A stretch of 58,917 bases of DNA from Bacteroidota bacterium (GTDB taxonomy: Bacteria > Bacteroidota > Bacteroidia > Chitinophagales > Chitinophagaceae). The stretch is from contig JAEZGI010000028.1 in the NCBI GenBank assembly GCA_023416995.1, positions 1 through 58,917 on the forward strand, read 5' to 3'. Shown piece by piece: positions 36,274-45,077 of the stretch (position 1 is the stretch's first letter; each line of letters begins with the position of its first letter). The translations under genes were made by a program, and so were the position numbers. The notes beneath the pieces are model-generated. The model was not told the origin of the DNA. It ran no database searches and saw nothing but the letters and a program-made list of their open reading frames with translations.

Positions 36274-37200
36274 TTATCGGAATTTTTGTTTCAGGTATGC
36301 TTTCGCGCCTTTATATGTTGACGAAAAAAACGGGCGTCGAGCTTCAGGGTGTCGATATAGGTAAATTGCTGCCGCTTTATAAAGTAAAAAACAAGTTTTC
36401 ATCCGGCTAATAGAACTGGTTTTCCCAAGTTCAAAATCAACAAAGGCAGCCTGATCAGCGGTAATCGTAGTGTTTGATCCTGAAAACAACGCAACTGCTT
36501 TTTGATATGTTGTATTTTGTTTGTAACTCGTATACTGCCCTTTTTCAACATTGGGATCTTTAAGGTTGTGATACAGGGGTTCGTTTCCAAACAAACTGAA
36601 TGGGATACCCATTTCAACGGAATAGAATAAATACGAACCCGGGATATTGGACATGGTATACTTATAGTTGCGTAGAATCGCATACATTTTCTGAGTGAAG
36701 GCGGGATCATAGGGATTGCCCGCTGTGAATACTTTATACCCCTGTGAACCAAAGACACGATCGAGCCCTTTCTTCATATCTGTCGGATGAAGGCAAATGT
36801 CAATCCCGCCAAATTCCGGTGGAATTGTCTTGAGTCTGTTTATAAAATCCTGCCAGTCCGTGGCATCGTCAATTTCGTCAGTAGAATGCGCTGGAAAAAA
36901 GAGCGTGTTCGCCGCATTTTCGCTCTTGCAAATTTTGTGTTTGTGTCTATAATGGATGTAAGGGTTGAGAATAGGGAAAACTGGTTTGGTCGATTGCTTT
37001 TTATAAAGCTCAACCAGTCTGGGTGAGAATTTAAATATGATTGGCGCCTCATTATTTAGTTCATGTGGTGGTATAGTGTCATGAAGCGTGATCCCGTGAT
37101 CCATATAACTGTACAAAGGCCAGTGTTTTGGATAGTATCCATAATCCTTCAACCAAAAGCCAAGACCATAAACAATGTTAACACTGAATGGATCTTGCAT
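36274..37200 (-). CDS. Unrecognised protein next to PseI, possible glycosyltransferase
   Basis: 308 residues with no motif I can name with confidence. The block MSNIPGSYLFYSVEMGIPFS followed by LFGNEPLYHNL, in the second half after a segment ending in GGIDICLHP, resembles the donor region of GT-B-type sialyl/nonulosonic-acid or capsule transferases. The N-terminus (IVYGLGFWLKDYGYYPKHW) is aromatic. Its ATG overlaps the PseI stop, so it is tightly coupled to the pseudaminic acid genes. A role in transferring pseudaminic acid is inferred from position only. Confidence 0.5.
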   Translation of the reverse strand: MQDPFSVNIVYGLGFWLKDYGYYPKHWPLYSYMDHGITLHDTIPPHELNNEAPIIFKFSPRLVELYKKQSTKPVFPILNPYIHYRHKHKICKSENAANTLFFPAHSTDEIDDATDWQDFINRLKTIPPEFGGIDICLHPTDMKKGLDRVFGSQGYKVFTAGNPYDPAFTQKMYAILRNYKYTMSNIPGSYLFYSVEMGIPFSLFGNEPLYHNLKDPNVEKGQYTSYKQNTTYQKAVALFSGSNTTITADQAAFVDFELGKTSSISRMKTCFLLYKAAAIYLYRHPEARRPFFSSTYKGAKAYLKQKFR

Positions 37201-38270
37201 TAGCTATTTTCGCTTTTATTCAACAGAACATTATTCCAATCTAAAGGGGTACCGGCCGGAATATCTATGGGTGATATTTTATCGATGACCATATCATAGA
37301 ATTTCGGGGCAAGACCATCTCCTGGCCGGATTATACGAATGTTCTCTGACGTGAAGCGTTCTCCTTTGTTGATATCTTTTGATACATAGATTGAACGCTT
37401 GTACAGTAAACTTTTTCTTTCCACGTCCTGTATGCCATACTGAATCTCTCCAAGTGCCAGATACGCACGTTCGGTTTCCTGCACCAGCAATTTAAATTCA
37501 TGCGGCTCCAGTGAAAATGCGCTGTCCACCCCACCTTCTGCACGACTCAAACAAAAATGCTTCTCAATAACAGTTGCTCCGAGTGCAACAGCCGCGACAG
37601 AGGCACCAACCCCCATAGTATGATCCGACAAACCTACTTCACATTTAAACAATTCAGCCAGGTGCGGAATGGTGCGCAAATTTGTCTTTTCTGGTGACGC
37701 GGGATAAGTACTAGTGCATTTCAATAAAAAAAGTTCCTTACAGCCCGAAGCCCTTAACGTTCTCACTGATTCGTCTATTTCTGCAATTTCTGCAACGCCG
37801 GTTGACATAATTACGGGTTTTCCTGTGGCAGCAACCTTGCGGAGCAACGGAAGATGGGCATTTTCAAATGATGCAATTTTATGAATGGGTGCCTTCAATT
37901 CTTCGAGGAGGTCAACGGCGGTATCATCAAACGGTGTTGAAAAGCAAATGATCCCCAAATCGCGTGCAAATTCAAATATTGGTTTGTGCCATTCATAAGG
38001 CGTCATGGCCTCTTGATATAACTCATAAAGGTTTCTGCCGCTCCATAAGGAATTCTTGTCATTGATATCAAATGCACCTCCCCTATGGTTCATGGTGATG
38101 GTGTCAGCAGTATAAGTCTGTAACTTGATAGCGTGAGCCCCGGCGTCAGCAGCTTCCCTGACAATCGCAAGCGCCTTCTCGAGTGACTGATTATGGTTAC
38201 CGCTCATTTCAGCGATAATGAAAGGTTTAAATCCCTTCCCGATACCTATGTTATTTATTAAAGTGGGCAT
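37200..38270 (-). CDS. pseI: Pseudaminic acid synthase
   Basis: 356 residues of the NeuB/PseI family. The barrel part has FIIAEMSGNHNQSLEKALAI, AIKLQTYTADTITM and FSTPFDDTAVDLLEEL. VIMSTGVAEIAEID, LLKCTSTYPASPEKTNLRTI and CEVGLSDHTMGVGASVAAVA follow in family order. The C-terminal SAF (antifreeze-like) domain has GLAPKFYDMVIDKISPIDIP. It condenses the 6-deoxy-altrose derivative with phosphoenolpyruvate. The YPASPEKTNL segment and the neighbouring pse genes favour PseI over NeuB or LegI. Confidence 0.94.
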   Translation of the reverse strand: MPTLINNIGIGKGFKPFIIAEMSGNHNQSLEKALAIVREAADAGAHAIKLQTYTADTITMNHRGGAFDINDKNSLWSGRNLYELYQEAMTPYEWHKPIFEFARDLGIICFSTPFDDTAVDLLEELKAPIHKIASFENAHLPLLRKVAATGKPVIMSTGVAEIAEIDESVRTLRASGCKELFLLKCTSTYPASPEKTNLRTIPHLAELFKCEVGLSDHTMGVGASVAAVALGATVIEKHFCLSRAEGGVDSAFSLEPHEFKLLVQETERAYLALGEIQYGIQDVERKSLLYKRSIYVSKDINKGERFTSENIRIIRPGDGLAPKFYDMVIDKISPIDIPAGTPLDWNNVLLNKSENS

Positions 38271-38300
38271 TTTGTATTAATTGCAATTTGTATGTTACGG

Positions 38301-38314
38301 CAGCAAATTTGCTG
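38301..38314. other. 14-bp perfect palindrome in the pseI-pseH gap
   Basis: CAGCAAATTTGCTG is a perfect dyad inside a 116-base intergenic gap, one of the larger gaps in the operon. It could be a binding site for an internal regulator or a short hairpin. Nothing else in the gap is recognisable and no TAnnTTTG element is convincing. Confidence 0.3.
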
Positions 38315-38386
38315 GTTAACAGCCTAATTTTGTAAAAATAGAGTTATCGAATTTTGCTATTAAGAATGTTCAACAACCTCTTATGT

Positions 38387-38863
38387 TTAAGCGAACTTTG
38401 AAAAACGGATAACCGGGGTATCCCTTACCGTTTGCAGACCATCATTCCTAAAACCTAACCCTTCAAAAATCTTCACTGATTTTATATTTTCAGGTTTCAC
38501 GTACCCTACCACAGGTAACTTGCCCAGAGCGGCTATCCCCTTAGAAAGCAAGTTCTTACCAAGTCCGAGATTCCGAAAATCTCTGGAGATAGAATAACCA
38601 ATTATCCATGCTGATTCAAAGTCGTCATATTCAAACTTTACTAATCCGGCGGGGCTACCATTAAATTCTAGGATGTAAAGTTCAGCACTGACTGAATCAA
38701 ACCGTTTATTGAACCATTCAGTGTGCTCCTCAATGGAGATTTTTTTCGTTGACAAAGAATTGTTTCTTACCATCTCATCATTTGCCCAATCGAAAAGCAA
38801 TCTGAGATCTTCTCTATTGACTTTCCGAATACGCAGATCCGCGTTGCTGTTATTAAGTTCCAT
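38387..38863 (-). CDS. pseH: GNAT N-acetyltransferase, probable PseH
   Basis: 158 residues with the GNAT pattern: LRIRKVNREDLRLLFDWAND at the N-terminus, IIGYSISRDFRNLGLGKNLL as the acetyl-CoA loop, and NIKSVKIFEGLGFRND as the closing strand. In the pseudaminic acid pathway PseH acetylates the 4-amino group made by PseC. The position between pseI and pseG makes this the likely role. Flanking gaps are 116 and 36 bases. Confidence 0.85.
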   Translation of the reverse strand: MELNNSNADLRIRKVNREDLRLLFDWANDEMVRNNSLSTKKISIEEHTEWFNKRFDSVSAELYILEFNGSPAGLVKFEYDDFESAWIIGYSISRDFRNLGLGKNLLSKGIAALGKLPVVGYVKPENIKSVKIFEGLGFRNDGLQTVRDTPVIRFSKFA

Positions 38864-38899
38864 CGGATATTAAAGAAATTTCATGGAGTGATTGGCTGT

Positions 38900-39940
38900 T
38901 TAACGATTGTTGGTCTGCGCATGCTCTGTGATTGAGTTTTTCAAGATATTTGAAATACGATCACCTGAGCGACCGTCGAACACTCGCCTTTGATTAGCAA
39001 TAAGACTTTGCACTACTTCCGGGTCGGCAACTTTTCGGATTATCTGCGAGAGCTCTTCAACTGTCGATTGATAGACATCTTTGATCCCCACCGAACAACC
39101 ATTGTCCTGCAATTCACTATATAACAACTCCTGATTTTGCACTACCACTGTAGTAATCAGTCCCATTCTGACGCAGCACAGTTCAAGAGCAATAGTACTT
39201 GCTGTGCTTAGCGCCACCTGGCAATTTTGCATCAATTCAGACAGCTCAGCTGCTTCAACATTGTTTCTATGCAAGATGGTTTCCGGAAACTCTGACACCA
39301 AGTTCGCCAACTCGTGAACATCTTTGTAACCGGCTCCGGTAACTACTACTATGGTTTTAAAGAGTGCAGACGCAAGGCTGGCCTTGACACCTTTGACGGT
39401 GAGCCCATATGGGTCAGAACCACCGAAACAGATAAAGATATTCTCGACAGATGTTACTGTTCGATCGCGTTTTGCGACCCGCAAAAACTCCTGTCGTAGG
39501 ATTAGGTATTGGAGACCGGTTAAAATTTTAGTAGGTGCGGTAACCTGGTATTGTTTCTCAATTCCGCGTTTACCATGATTTATTATCAAATCCGCGGCAA
39601 ATGGCTTGTCACACAGGTCATCAATGACAACCAAAAAATTATGGTTCTTTTTTACTGAAAGTTGATAATCAATATCAAATTGATACCCATCGAGAATCAG
39701 ACAATCTTTTGGTGACAATAATTTCAGCAGTTGCTCTATTTCCGATCCATTCGTCGAATCTTCCAAAACATACAATTCGCAAAAATTACGGATTAGATCT
39801 TGAATTAACTGATCAACGGGTCTTATTACGAACAGACATTGAAAACTGTCTTTCAACATCTCCGACAACGCCAGCAACCGGTATATGTGGCCCAGCCCAA
39901 TTTGACCTCCGCCATCTGCACGGAGAATTATTTTGTTCAT
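38900..39940 (-). CDS. pseG: UDP-2,4-diacetamido-2,4,6-trideoxy-beta-L-altropyranose hydrolase
   Basis: About 346 residues from ATG 39940 (TTG at 39949 upstream). The family N-terminus IILRADGGGQIGLGHIYRLL has the glycine-rich loop and catalytic His. LVVIDDLCDKPFAADLIINH, ILTGLQYLILRQEF and IFICFGGSDPYGLT follow as in PseG. The enzyme removes UDP before condensation by PseI. Its start lies just beyond the pseF stop. Confidence 0.93.
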   Translation of the reverse strand: MNKIILRADGGGQIGLGHIYRLLALSEMLKDSFQCLFVIRPVDQLIQDLIRNFCELYVLEDSTNGSEIEQLLKLLSPKDCLILDGYQFDIDYQLSVKKNHNFLVVIDDLCDKPFAADLIINHGKRGIEKQYQVTAPTKILTGLQYLILRQEFLRVAKRDRTVTSVENIFICFGGSDPYGLTVKGVKASLASALFKTIVVVTGAGYKDVHELANLVSEFPETILHRNNVEAAELSELMQNCQVALSTASTIALELCCVRMGLITTVVVQNQELLYSELQDNGCSVGIKDVYQSTVEELSQIIRKVADPEVVQSLIANQRRVFDGRSGDRISNILKNSITEHAQTNNR

Positions 39941-39941
39941 T

Positions 39942-40631
39942 TTATCCAAATCTGACTGCGTGTTTCAGTTCAGCGATTTGCCAGTCCATCTCATTGTCAA
40001 TGTCCTGGACATACATCGCATCTAAGGTGATCGCACCAGCATTCGGGCAATATACCGTTTTGTGTTTGAAAAAGCTTTCAACACTCAACCAGTAAAACTG
40101 GCCCGCATCGTGGTAAGCTTTTCTAAGATCCTGCGATCGTTTATTCATATTTTCAGGCCAGATCATTGAAACTGCATTATTTTCTCCTAGGGTTAATGCT
40201 CTCTGTATCGGGAACCCGAAATCACAAACCGGAAAAACGCTGTCAAACTTTCCTTCAACCATGGTATTAAAAGCCCATGACAGGTTTTGTACATTTAAAA
40301 AAGGAGCGGTTGGGTAAATGCAACAAACATACCTGAAGAATTGTCTATCTGCTTTCATCTTACTTAATACCTCAAGTAACACGTCGGCGGTAGTAGCATG
40401 ATCATTTGAATTTTCCGCACTTCGGAAATATGGAATCTGAGCTCCGTAAGATCTTGCGACTTCCGCAATTTCAGTATCATCTGTCGACACCATAATGTAG
40501 TCAAAGAGCTTTGAATTTATAGCCGCTTCAATGCTATATGCAATAATCGGCTTGCCTCTGAAAGTCCGGATATTCTTCCGGGGAATACGCTTGCTACCGC
40601 CTCTTGCAGGTATAATGGCAATCGCACTCAT
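39942..40631 (-). CDS. pseF: Pseudaminic acid cytidylyltransferase
   Basis: 229 residues of the CMP-NeuA/KdsB family. AIIPARGGSKRIPRKNIRTF is the CTP-binding loop; DYIMVSTDDTEIAEVARSYG and PTAPFLNVQNLSWAF follow. The C-terminal QDLRKAYHDAGQFYWLSVES is typical for PseF. It activates pseudaminic acid as the CMP sugar. The ATG overlaps the pseC stop by 4 bases. Confidence 0.94.
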   Translation of the reverse strand: MSAIAIIPARGGSKRIPRKNIRTFRGKPIIAYSIEAAINSKLFDYIMVSTDDTEIAEVARSYGAQIPYFRSAENSNDHATTADVLLEVLSKMKADRQFFRYVCCIYPTAPFLNVQNLSWAFNTMVEGKFDSVFPVCDFGFPIQRALTLGENNAVSMIWPENMNKRSQDLRKAYHDAGQFYWLSVESFFKHKTVYCPNAGAITLDAMYVQDIDNEMDWQIAELKHAVRFG

Positions 40632-41827
40632 TTGTAATAAGAGTTCACTTTATCAATTACAAAATCCTGCTCTTCCTGTGAGAACGTAGGATACATCGGC
40701 AGGCTTAGGCAGCGGCTATAATACTTCTCAGCAGATCTATAATCACCTTCGTTAAACCCAAGATTTCTGTAGTAAGGCATCAGGTGCCCAGGTATATAAT
40801 GGACCTGCGCAAAAATCTTAAGTTCCCGAAGATAGTTATACAGTCCAAGTCGATCTTCCACTTCAATAATGTATAGATGATATGCATGGCCGTCGATGAC
40901 ACCGGACTGTCCCATCAGCCATGACTTACCCCGGAAAGCATTTTCGTATGTTTCAGCAATAGCTCTTCTTTTTGCCAGGCCCGAATCTGCCCGTTTCAAT
41001 TGCGACATACCCAATGCTGCCTGGAAATCTGTCAACCGGTAATTATATCCTAATTCCTGCATCTCCATATACCAACCGGGATATGATTCAGGAACCGAAG
41101 CTGCATTACCCGCGGCCCACCCCAGCTCGTTTTGAAATAAGGCCGGGTTCCTGGTAATTCCATGTGTGCGTAAGGTTAATAACCGATCATAAAGCCCTTT
41201 GTCATTAGTTGTAATCATCCCACCTTCTCCTGAAGCGATATGTTTCACAGGGTGAAAGGAAAATATAGCAAGATCAGCATAGTTGCCGTTTCCACATAGT
41301 TGCTTTGTACCCTTACTGTCTGTAAAATACCCGCCTGGAGCATGACATGCATCTTCAATGATCCATAAGCCAAATTCTTCTGCCAGTACTCTGAGTTTTT
41401 CAAGATCAACCGCCCGCCCCGCAAAATCTACCGGTACGATACCTGAGTAAGTACCTCTTGGTGATGCCTCCAACAATTTCCGGACTTGGCTTACATCGAT
41501 TAAGTAAGTGTGGGGATCTATATCAGCAAATACTACATCGCCACCACAATAACGAATACAATTGGCCGATGCAGCAAAAGTGATGGGAGTCGTAATAACT
41601 TTCTGACCGGCAGTCACATTAAGTGCCAACGCACAAAGATGGAGAGCGGCTGTGCCATTAGCAACTGCTACTGCGTAAGTAGCACCAATATAATTGGCGA
41701 AAGCCTTTTCAAAAGATTCAATCTGCGGACCCTGGGTGAGGAAATCAGACTGTAATACTTTAACTACAGCATCAATGTCTTCCTGGGTGATCGATTGTTT
41801 CCCGTATGGGATGATGGTGTTGTTCAT
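40628..41827 (-). CDS. pseC: UDP-4-amino-4,6-dideoxy-N-acetyl-beta-L-altrosamine transaminase
   Basis: 399 residues of the DegT/DnrJ/EryC1 aminotransferase family. The start IIPYGKQSITQEDIDAVVKV is typical for PseC. YAVAVANGTAALHL binds PLP phosphate, IIEDACHAPGG holds the acidic residue that contacts the pyridine, and FSFHPVKHIASGEGGMITT has the PLP lysine. It aminates the PseB product. The protein may also be the only aminotransferase available to the WbpB/WbpD-like pair in this locus. Confidence 0.95.
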   Translation of the reverse strand: MNNTIIPYGKQSITQEDIDAVVKVLQSDFLTQGPQIESFEKAFANYIGATYAVAVANGTAALHLCALALNVTAGQKVITTPITFAASANCIRYCGGDVVFADIDPHTYLIDVSQVRKLLEASPRGTYSGIVPVDFAGRAVDLEKLRVLAEEFGLWIIEDACHAPGGYFTDSKGTKQLCGNGNYADLAIFSFHPVKHIASGEGGMITTNDKGLYDRLLTLRTHGITRNPALFQNELGWAAGNAASVPESYPGWYMEMQELGYNYRLTDFQAALGMSQLKRADSGLAKRRAIAETYENAFRGKSWLMGQSGVIDGHAYHLYIIEVEDRLGLYNYLRELKIFAQVHYIPGHLMPYYRNLGFNEGDYRSAEKYYSRCLSLPMYPTFSQEEQDFVIDKVNSYYK

Positions 41828-41857
41828 TAATTGCTTATGAGGTAGGCTGGATTAAAT

Positions 41858-42868
41858 CTAAGATACAAAACCGGCATCCACATGCCTTACAATAAGTTCT
41901 CTTAACTCTTCTACAGTAAGCCACTCCGTGTTCTGCCCTGAATTATAAGTAAACCCTTCTGCAACTTTCCTTGCGCTGAACTGTGAAATAAAGTCTTCCA
42001 ATTTCCAGTCATGGGTAAACGGTAAAATCACATAATACTTTCCGAGGTCATATGTAAAGAAAGAATCCGACGAAGTAATCATTTCTTCATGCACTTTTTC
42101 ACCTGGACGAATACCAACGATCGTTTTTTGACACTCAGGTCCAATTGCTTCAGCTACGTCCAGTATCTTATAAGATGGGATTTTCGGCACAAAAAGTTCG
42201 CCTCCCCAGGCATTTTCTATTGCATATAATACCATATCCACCCCTTCTTCGAGCGAGATATTGAAACGAGTCATTCCAGGGTCTGTAATGGGCAGGACGC
42301 CTTCCTTTTTCTTTTTAAGAAAAAATGGAATCACAGAACCATTAGAGCCCATCACGTTACCATAACGAACAACAGAAAATTTGATCTTTTTGCGACCGCG
42401 GATGTTATTAGCTGCTATGAACAACTTGTCCGACACAAGTTTCGTTGCCCCATACAAGTTAATCGGTGCGGCCGCCTTGTCGGTTGACAGGGCCACCACA
42501 TTCGTAACCTCCGATGCAAGACATGCCTCGATAATGTTTTCTGCGCCAGTGATGTTGGTTTTAATACATTCAATCGGGTTATATTCAGCAATCGGCACAT
42601 GTTTCATTGCTGCGGCATGTACAACCGTATCGATACCCTGTAAGGCCGTGGTTAGCCGGTTACGATCCCGTACATCCCCAATGAAAAATCTGACCATGGG
42701 ATATTTTGAAGCAGGATATTCCTGCGCCATTTCAAACTGTTTTTGTTCGTCCCTTGAGAAGATAACCAGACGTTTGATGTCAGGGTAACGTTTGAGCACC
42801 GTTTTGGTAAAGGCTTTACCGAATGATCCGGTTCCACCGGTTATAAGAATTGATTTATCGCTCAGCAT
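41858..42868 (-). CDS. pseB: UDP-N-acetylglucosamine 4,6-dehydratase (inverting)
   Basis: 336 residues. NAD-binding ILITGGTGSFGKAF, VIFSRDEQKQFEMAQEY and VVHAAAMKHVPIAEYNPIEC are PseB/FlaA1 signatures. The catalytic region ALSTDKAAAPINLYGATKLV contains the unusual Asp/Lys pair. It makes the 4-keto-altrose intermediate that enters the pseudaminic acid pathway. It overlaps the ABC ATPase gene by 7 bases. Confidence 0.95.
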   Translation of the reverse strand: MLSDKSILITGGTGSFGKAFTKTVLKRYPDIKRLVIFSRDEQKQFEMAQEYPASKYPMVRFFIGDVRDRNRLTTALQGIDTVVHAAAMKHVPIAEYNPIECIKTNITGAENIIEACLASEVTNVVALSTDKAAAPINLYGATKLVSDKLFIAANNIRGRKKIKFSVVRYGNVMGSNGSVIPFFLKKKKEGVLPITDPGMTRFNISLEEGVDMVLYAIENAWGGELFVPKIPSYKILDVAEAIGPECQKTIVGIRPGEKVHEEMITSSDSFFTYDLGKYYVILPFTHDWKLEDFISQFSARKVAEGFTYNSGQNTEWLTVEELRELIVRHVDAGFVS

Positions 42869-44148
42869 TCAATTGTTTTTTGCCATTTTATAATACAAGA
42901 AGTAATTGCTTTCCGATGTGGCCCCCGAACTGTGCTGTTATCGTGGACATCAAATTTTAGTATCTCTCTGGGGCTGTCGAGAATGAAGCCATTTACAGCG
43001 AAGGTGCTGGTAAAATTGAAATAAACAAAGTACGTTCCGTTTGCCAAAATTCTTTGTGGCACACACAAAACAAGTTCATGTACGCCAACAGGCAATTCCT
43101 CTAAAATATTGGGATCGAAGTCAATGGTATCAGTCTCGATAAATACCTCGTCGGCCTGATTTTTAATTACAAGATATCCCATCGCCCGGGGCACATGTTC
43201 ATTTTTCACAAGCTTCATCCTGATAAAAACTTCATCACCTGCATCGAATTGTGACCTGTCCCTTCCTGCTTCATCCGTCAACCGGCACTCAAGCAACTCG
43301 ATAGCAGTATGCTGGATATTTTTTTTGATGTATACTGAAGACAGTTCATCGGCTGTGTTCGAGTTTAGATAGTACTGCGTTGCGTCTTCGACTGTTCCCG
43401 CGAAGCCGAGAGAACCATTCACCATCACTTTTGCAGTATTACAAAGCTGGCGAATTGAAGCCATGTTATGGCTCACGAAAATGATTGTCCTGCCTTCACC
43501 TTTACTCACATCATTCATCTTGCCGAGACACTTCTTCTGAAACTCCGCATCTCCTACTGCCAACACTTCATCAACTATCAATATCTCAGATTCAAGATGT
43601 GCAGCCACCGCGAAAGCCAGCCGCACATACATACCTGATGAGTACCGTTTAACAGGCGTATCGATATATCTCTCCACACCGGAAAAGTCAACAATTTCAT
43701 CGAATTTGCGCTTAATTTCAGATTTTGACATCCCCAGAATAGCCCCATTCAGAAATATATTATCTCTCCCTGTCAGCTCTGGGTGAAAGCCGGTTCCAAC
43801 TTCAAGCAAACTGGCAAGCCGGCCCTTTACTTTCAGACTACCAGTAGTAGGTGTCGTAGTACGGCTTAGGATTTTTAAGAGGGTACTTTTCCCTGCACCA
43901 TTTTTACCAATGAGTCCAAGCACATCACCTTTGCGCAGTTCAAAATTTATATCCCGGAGTGCCCAAACGTAGTCACCTGTTGCCTTTGTAGTGCGATCGT
44001 TTTTTTCCCCGATCCGGGTATATGGATCTTCTTTACCTCTGACACCCTGCCACCACCTGTTGAAATCATGAGCAAGAGTGCCAGTGCTAACTTCTCCCAA
44101 TCGATATAACTTGGAAACGTCTTCTACCTTTATAACGACCTCACTCAT
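42862..44148 (-). CDS. Polysaccharide ABC exporter ATP-binding protein (Wzt type, with C-terminal binding domain)
   Basis: 428 residues. The ATPase part has GLIGKNGAGKSTLLKILSR (Walker A), KRYSSGMYVRLAFAVAAHL (signature), ILIVDEVLAVGD (Walker B) and IIFVSHNMASIRQLC (switch His). The ~170-residue C-terminal extension (about 250-428) resembles the carbohydrate-binding domain of O-antigen Wzt proteins, which reads a polymer cap. The domain size implies substrate recognition at export. It is coupled to pseB downstream. Confidence 0.93.
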   Translation of the reverse strand: MSEVVIKVEDVSKLYRLGEVSTGTLAHDFNRWWQGVRGKEDPYTRIGEKNDRTTKATGDYVWALRDINFELRKGDVLGLIGKNGAGKSTLLKILSRTTTPTTGSLKVKGRLASLLEVGTGFHPELTGRDNIFLNGAILGMSKSEIKRKFDEIVDFSGVERYIDTPVKRYSSGMYVRLAFAVAAHLESEILIVDEVLAVGDAEFQKKCLGKMNDVSKGEGRTIIFVSHNMASIRQLCNTAKVMVNGSLGFAGTVEDATQYYLNSNTADELSSVYIKKNIQHTAIELLECRLTDEAGRDRSQFDAGDEVFIRMKLVKNEHVPRAMGYLVIKNQADEVFIETDTIDFDPNILEELPVGVHELVLCVPQRILANGTYFVYFNFTSTFAVNGFILDSPREILKFDVHDNSTVRGPHRKAITSCIIKWQKTIEC

Positions 44149-44198
44149 ATGTATTCCATAAATTAATTAAGATCCTCGTGATCACCTTTCTCATTAAA

Positions 44199-45068
44199 CT
44201 AAACTGTATCCATGAAGGTTTTCTCGACTTTATTGAAAATCACTATGCCGATAAACAAAACAGCCACCATAAAGCCTGCGCTATAGAGGAGATCGGCGCC
44301 ATTGAAAGTACCCATTCCGAAAAGCGCATACCTGAATGATTCAACAATTCCAGTTAATGGATTTAATTTGACAAGCGCCAGGTATTTCGTGTTATTCAGG
44401 TATGACAGCGGGTAAACTATCGGGGTGGCATACATCAATAGCTGCACACCGAAAGCAACCAGTATCGTCAGATCACGATATTTAGTTGTAAGCGAAGAAA
44501 CAATGATACCAAGCCCCAGCCCAATACCGGCCATCAATAACACCAATACAGGAATCAACAGCAAATTAAGTGAAGCGTTAACCGAGAATCCATTGAAATG
44601 ATAATAGATAATCACCGTGGTAAGCAAAAGCAATTGCACCCCAAAACGTATGATGTTTGATACAACGATCGATAATGGCAATACAAGCCGAGGGAAGTAG
44701 ACCTTACCGAATATGGCAGAATTAGTAACAAACACATTCGATGTACTTGTAAAACAAGCGGCAAAGTAATTCCATAGAGTAATTCCGCTTAGATAAAAAA
44801 GTATCGAAGGCACACCATCCGTAGGTATACGGGCAACCCGACCGAATATAAACATAAAAATCAGGCTGGTCATCAAAGGCTGCAGCACATGCCAAAGTGG
44901 ACCTAGTATGGTCTGTTTGTATTGCGCTATGAAATCACGCTTTACAAAAAGCAATAACAAATACCTGTACTTCCAAAGATCGCCGAGATGAAGGTCGAAT
45001 AAACCGGTTTTGGGTTTGATGATCAGATCCCAATCTTCTTCACTATGTTGTTGTAAAACTTTACTCAT
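44199..45068 (-). CDS. Polysaccharide ABC exporter permease (Wzm type)
   Basis: 289 residues, about six transmembrane helices. The N-terminus ends in DLHLGDLWKYRYLLLLFVKR. FIAQYKQTILGPLWHVLQPL is the conserved cytoplasmic loop of ABC-2 polysaccharide permeases, and ATPIVYPLSYLNNTKYLALV matches the family. Together with the ATPase it moves undecaprenyl-linked glycan across the inner membrane. A ~50-base gap separates it from the ATPase gene. Confidence 0.93.
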   Translation of the reverse strand: MSKVLQQHSEEDWDLIIKPKTGLFDLHLGDLWKYRYLLLLFVKRDFIAQYKQTILGPLWHVLQPLMTSLIFMFIFGRVARIPTDGVPSILFYLSGITLWNYFAACFTSTSNVFVTNSAIFGKVYFPRLVLPLSIVVSNIIRFGVQLLLLTTVIIYYHFNGFSVNASLNLLLIPVLVLLMAGIGLGLGIIVSSLTTKYRDLTILVAFGVQLLMYATPIVYPLSYLNNTKYLALVKLNPLTGIVESFRYALFGMGTFNGADLLYSAGFMVAVLFIGIVIFNKVEKTFMDTV

Positions 45069-45077
45069 TACTGCCGT

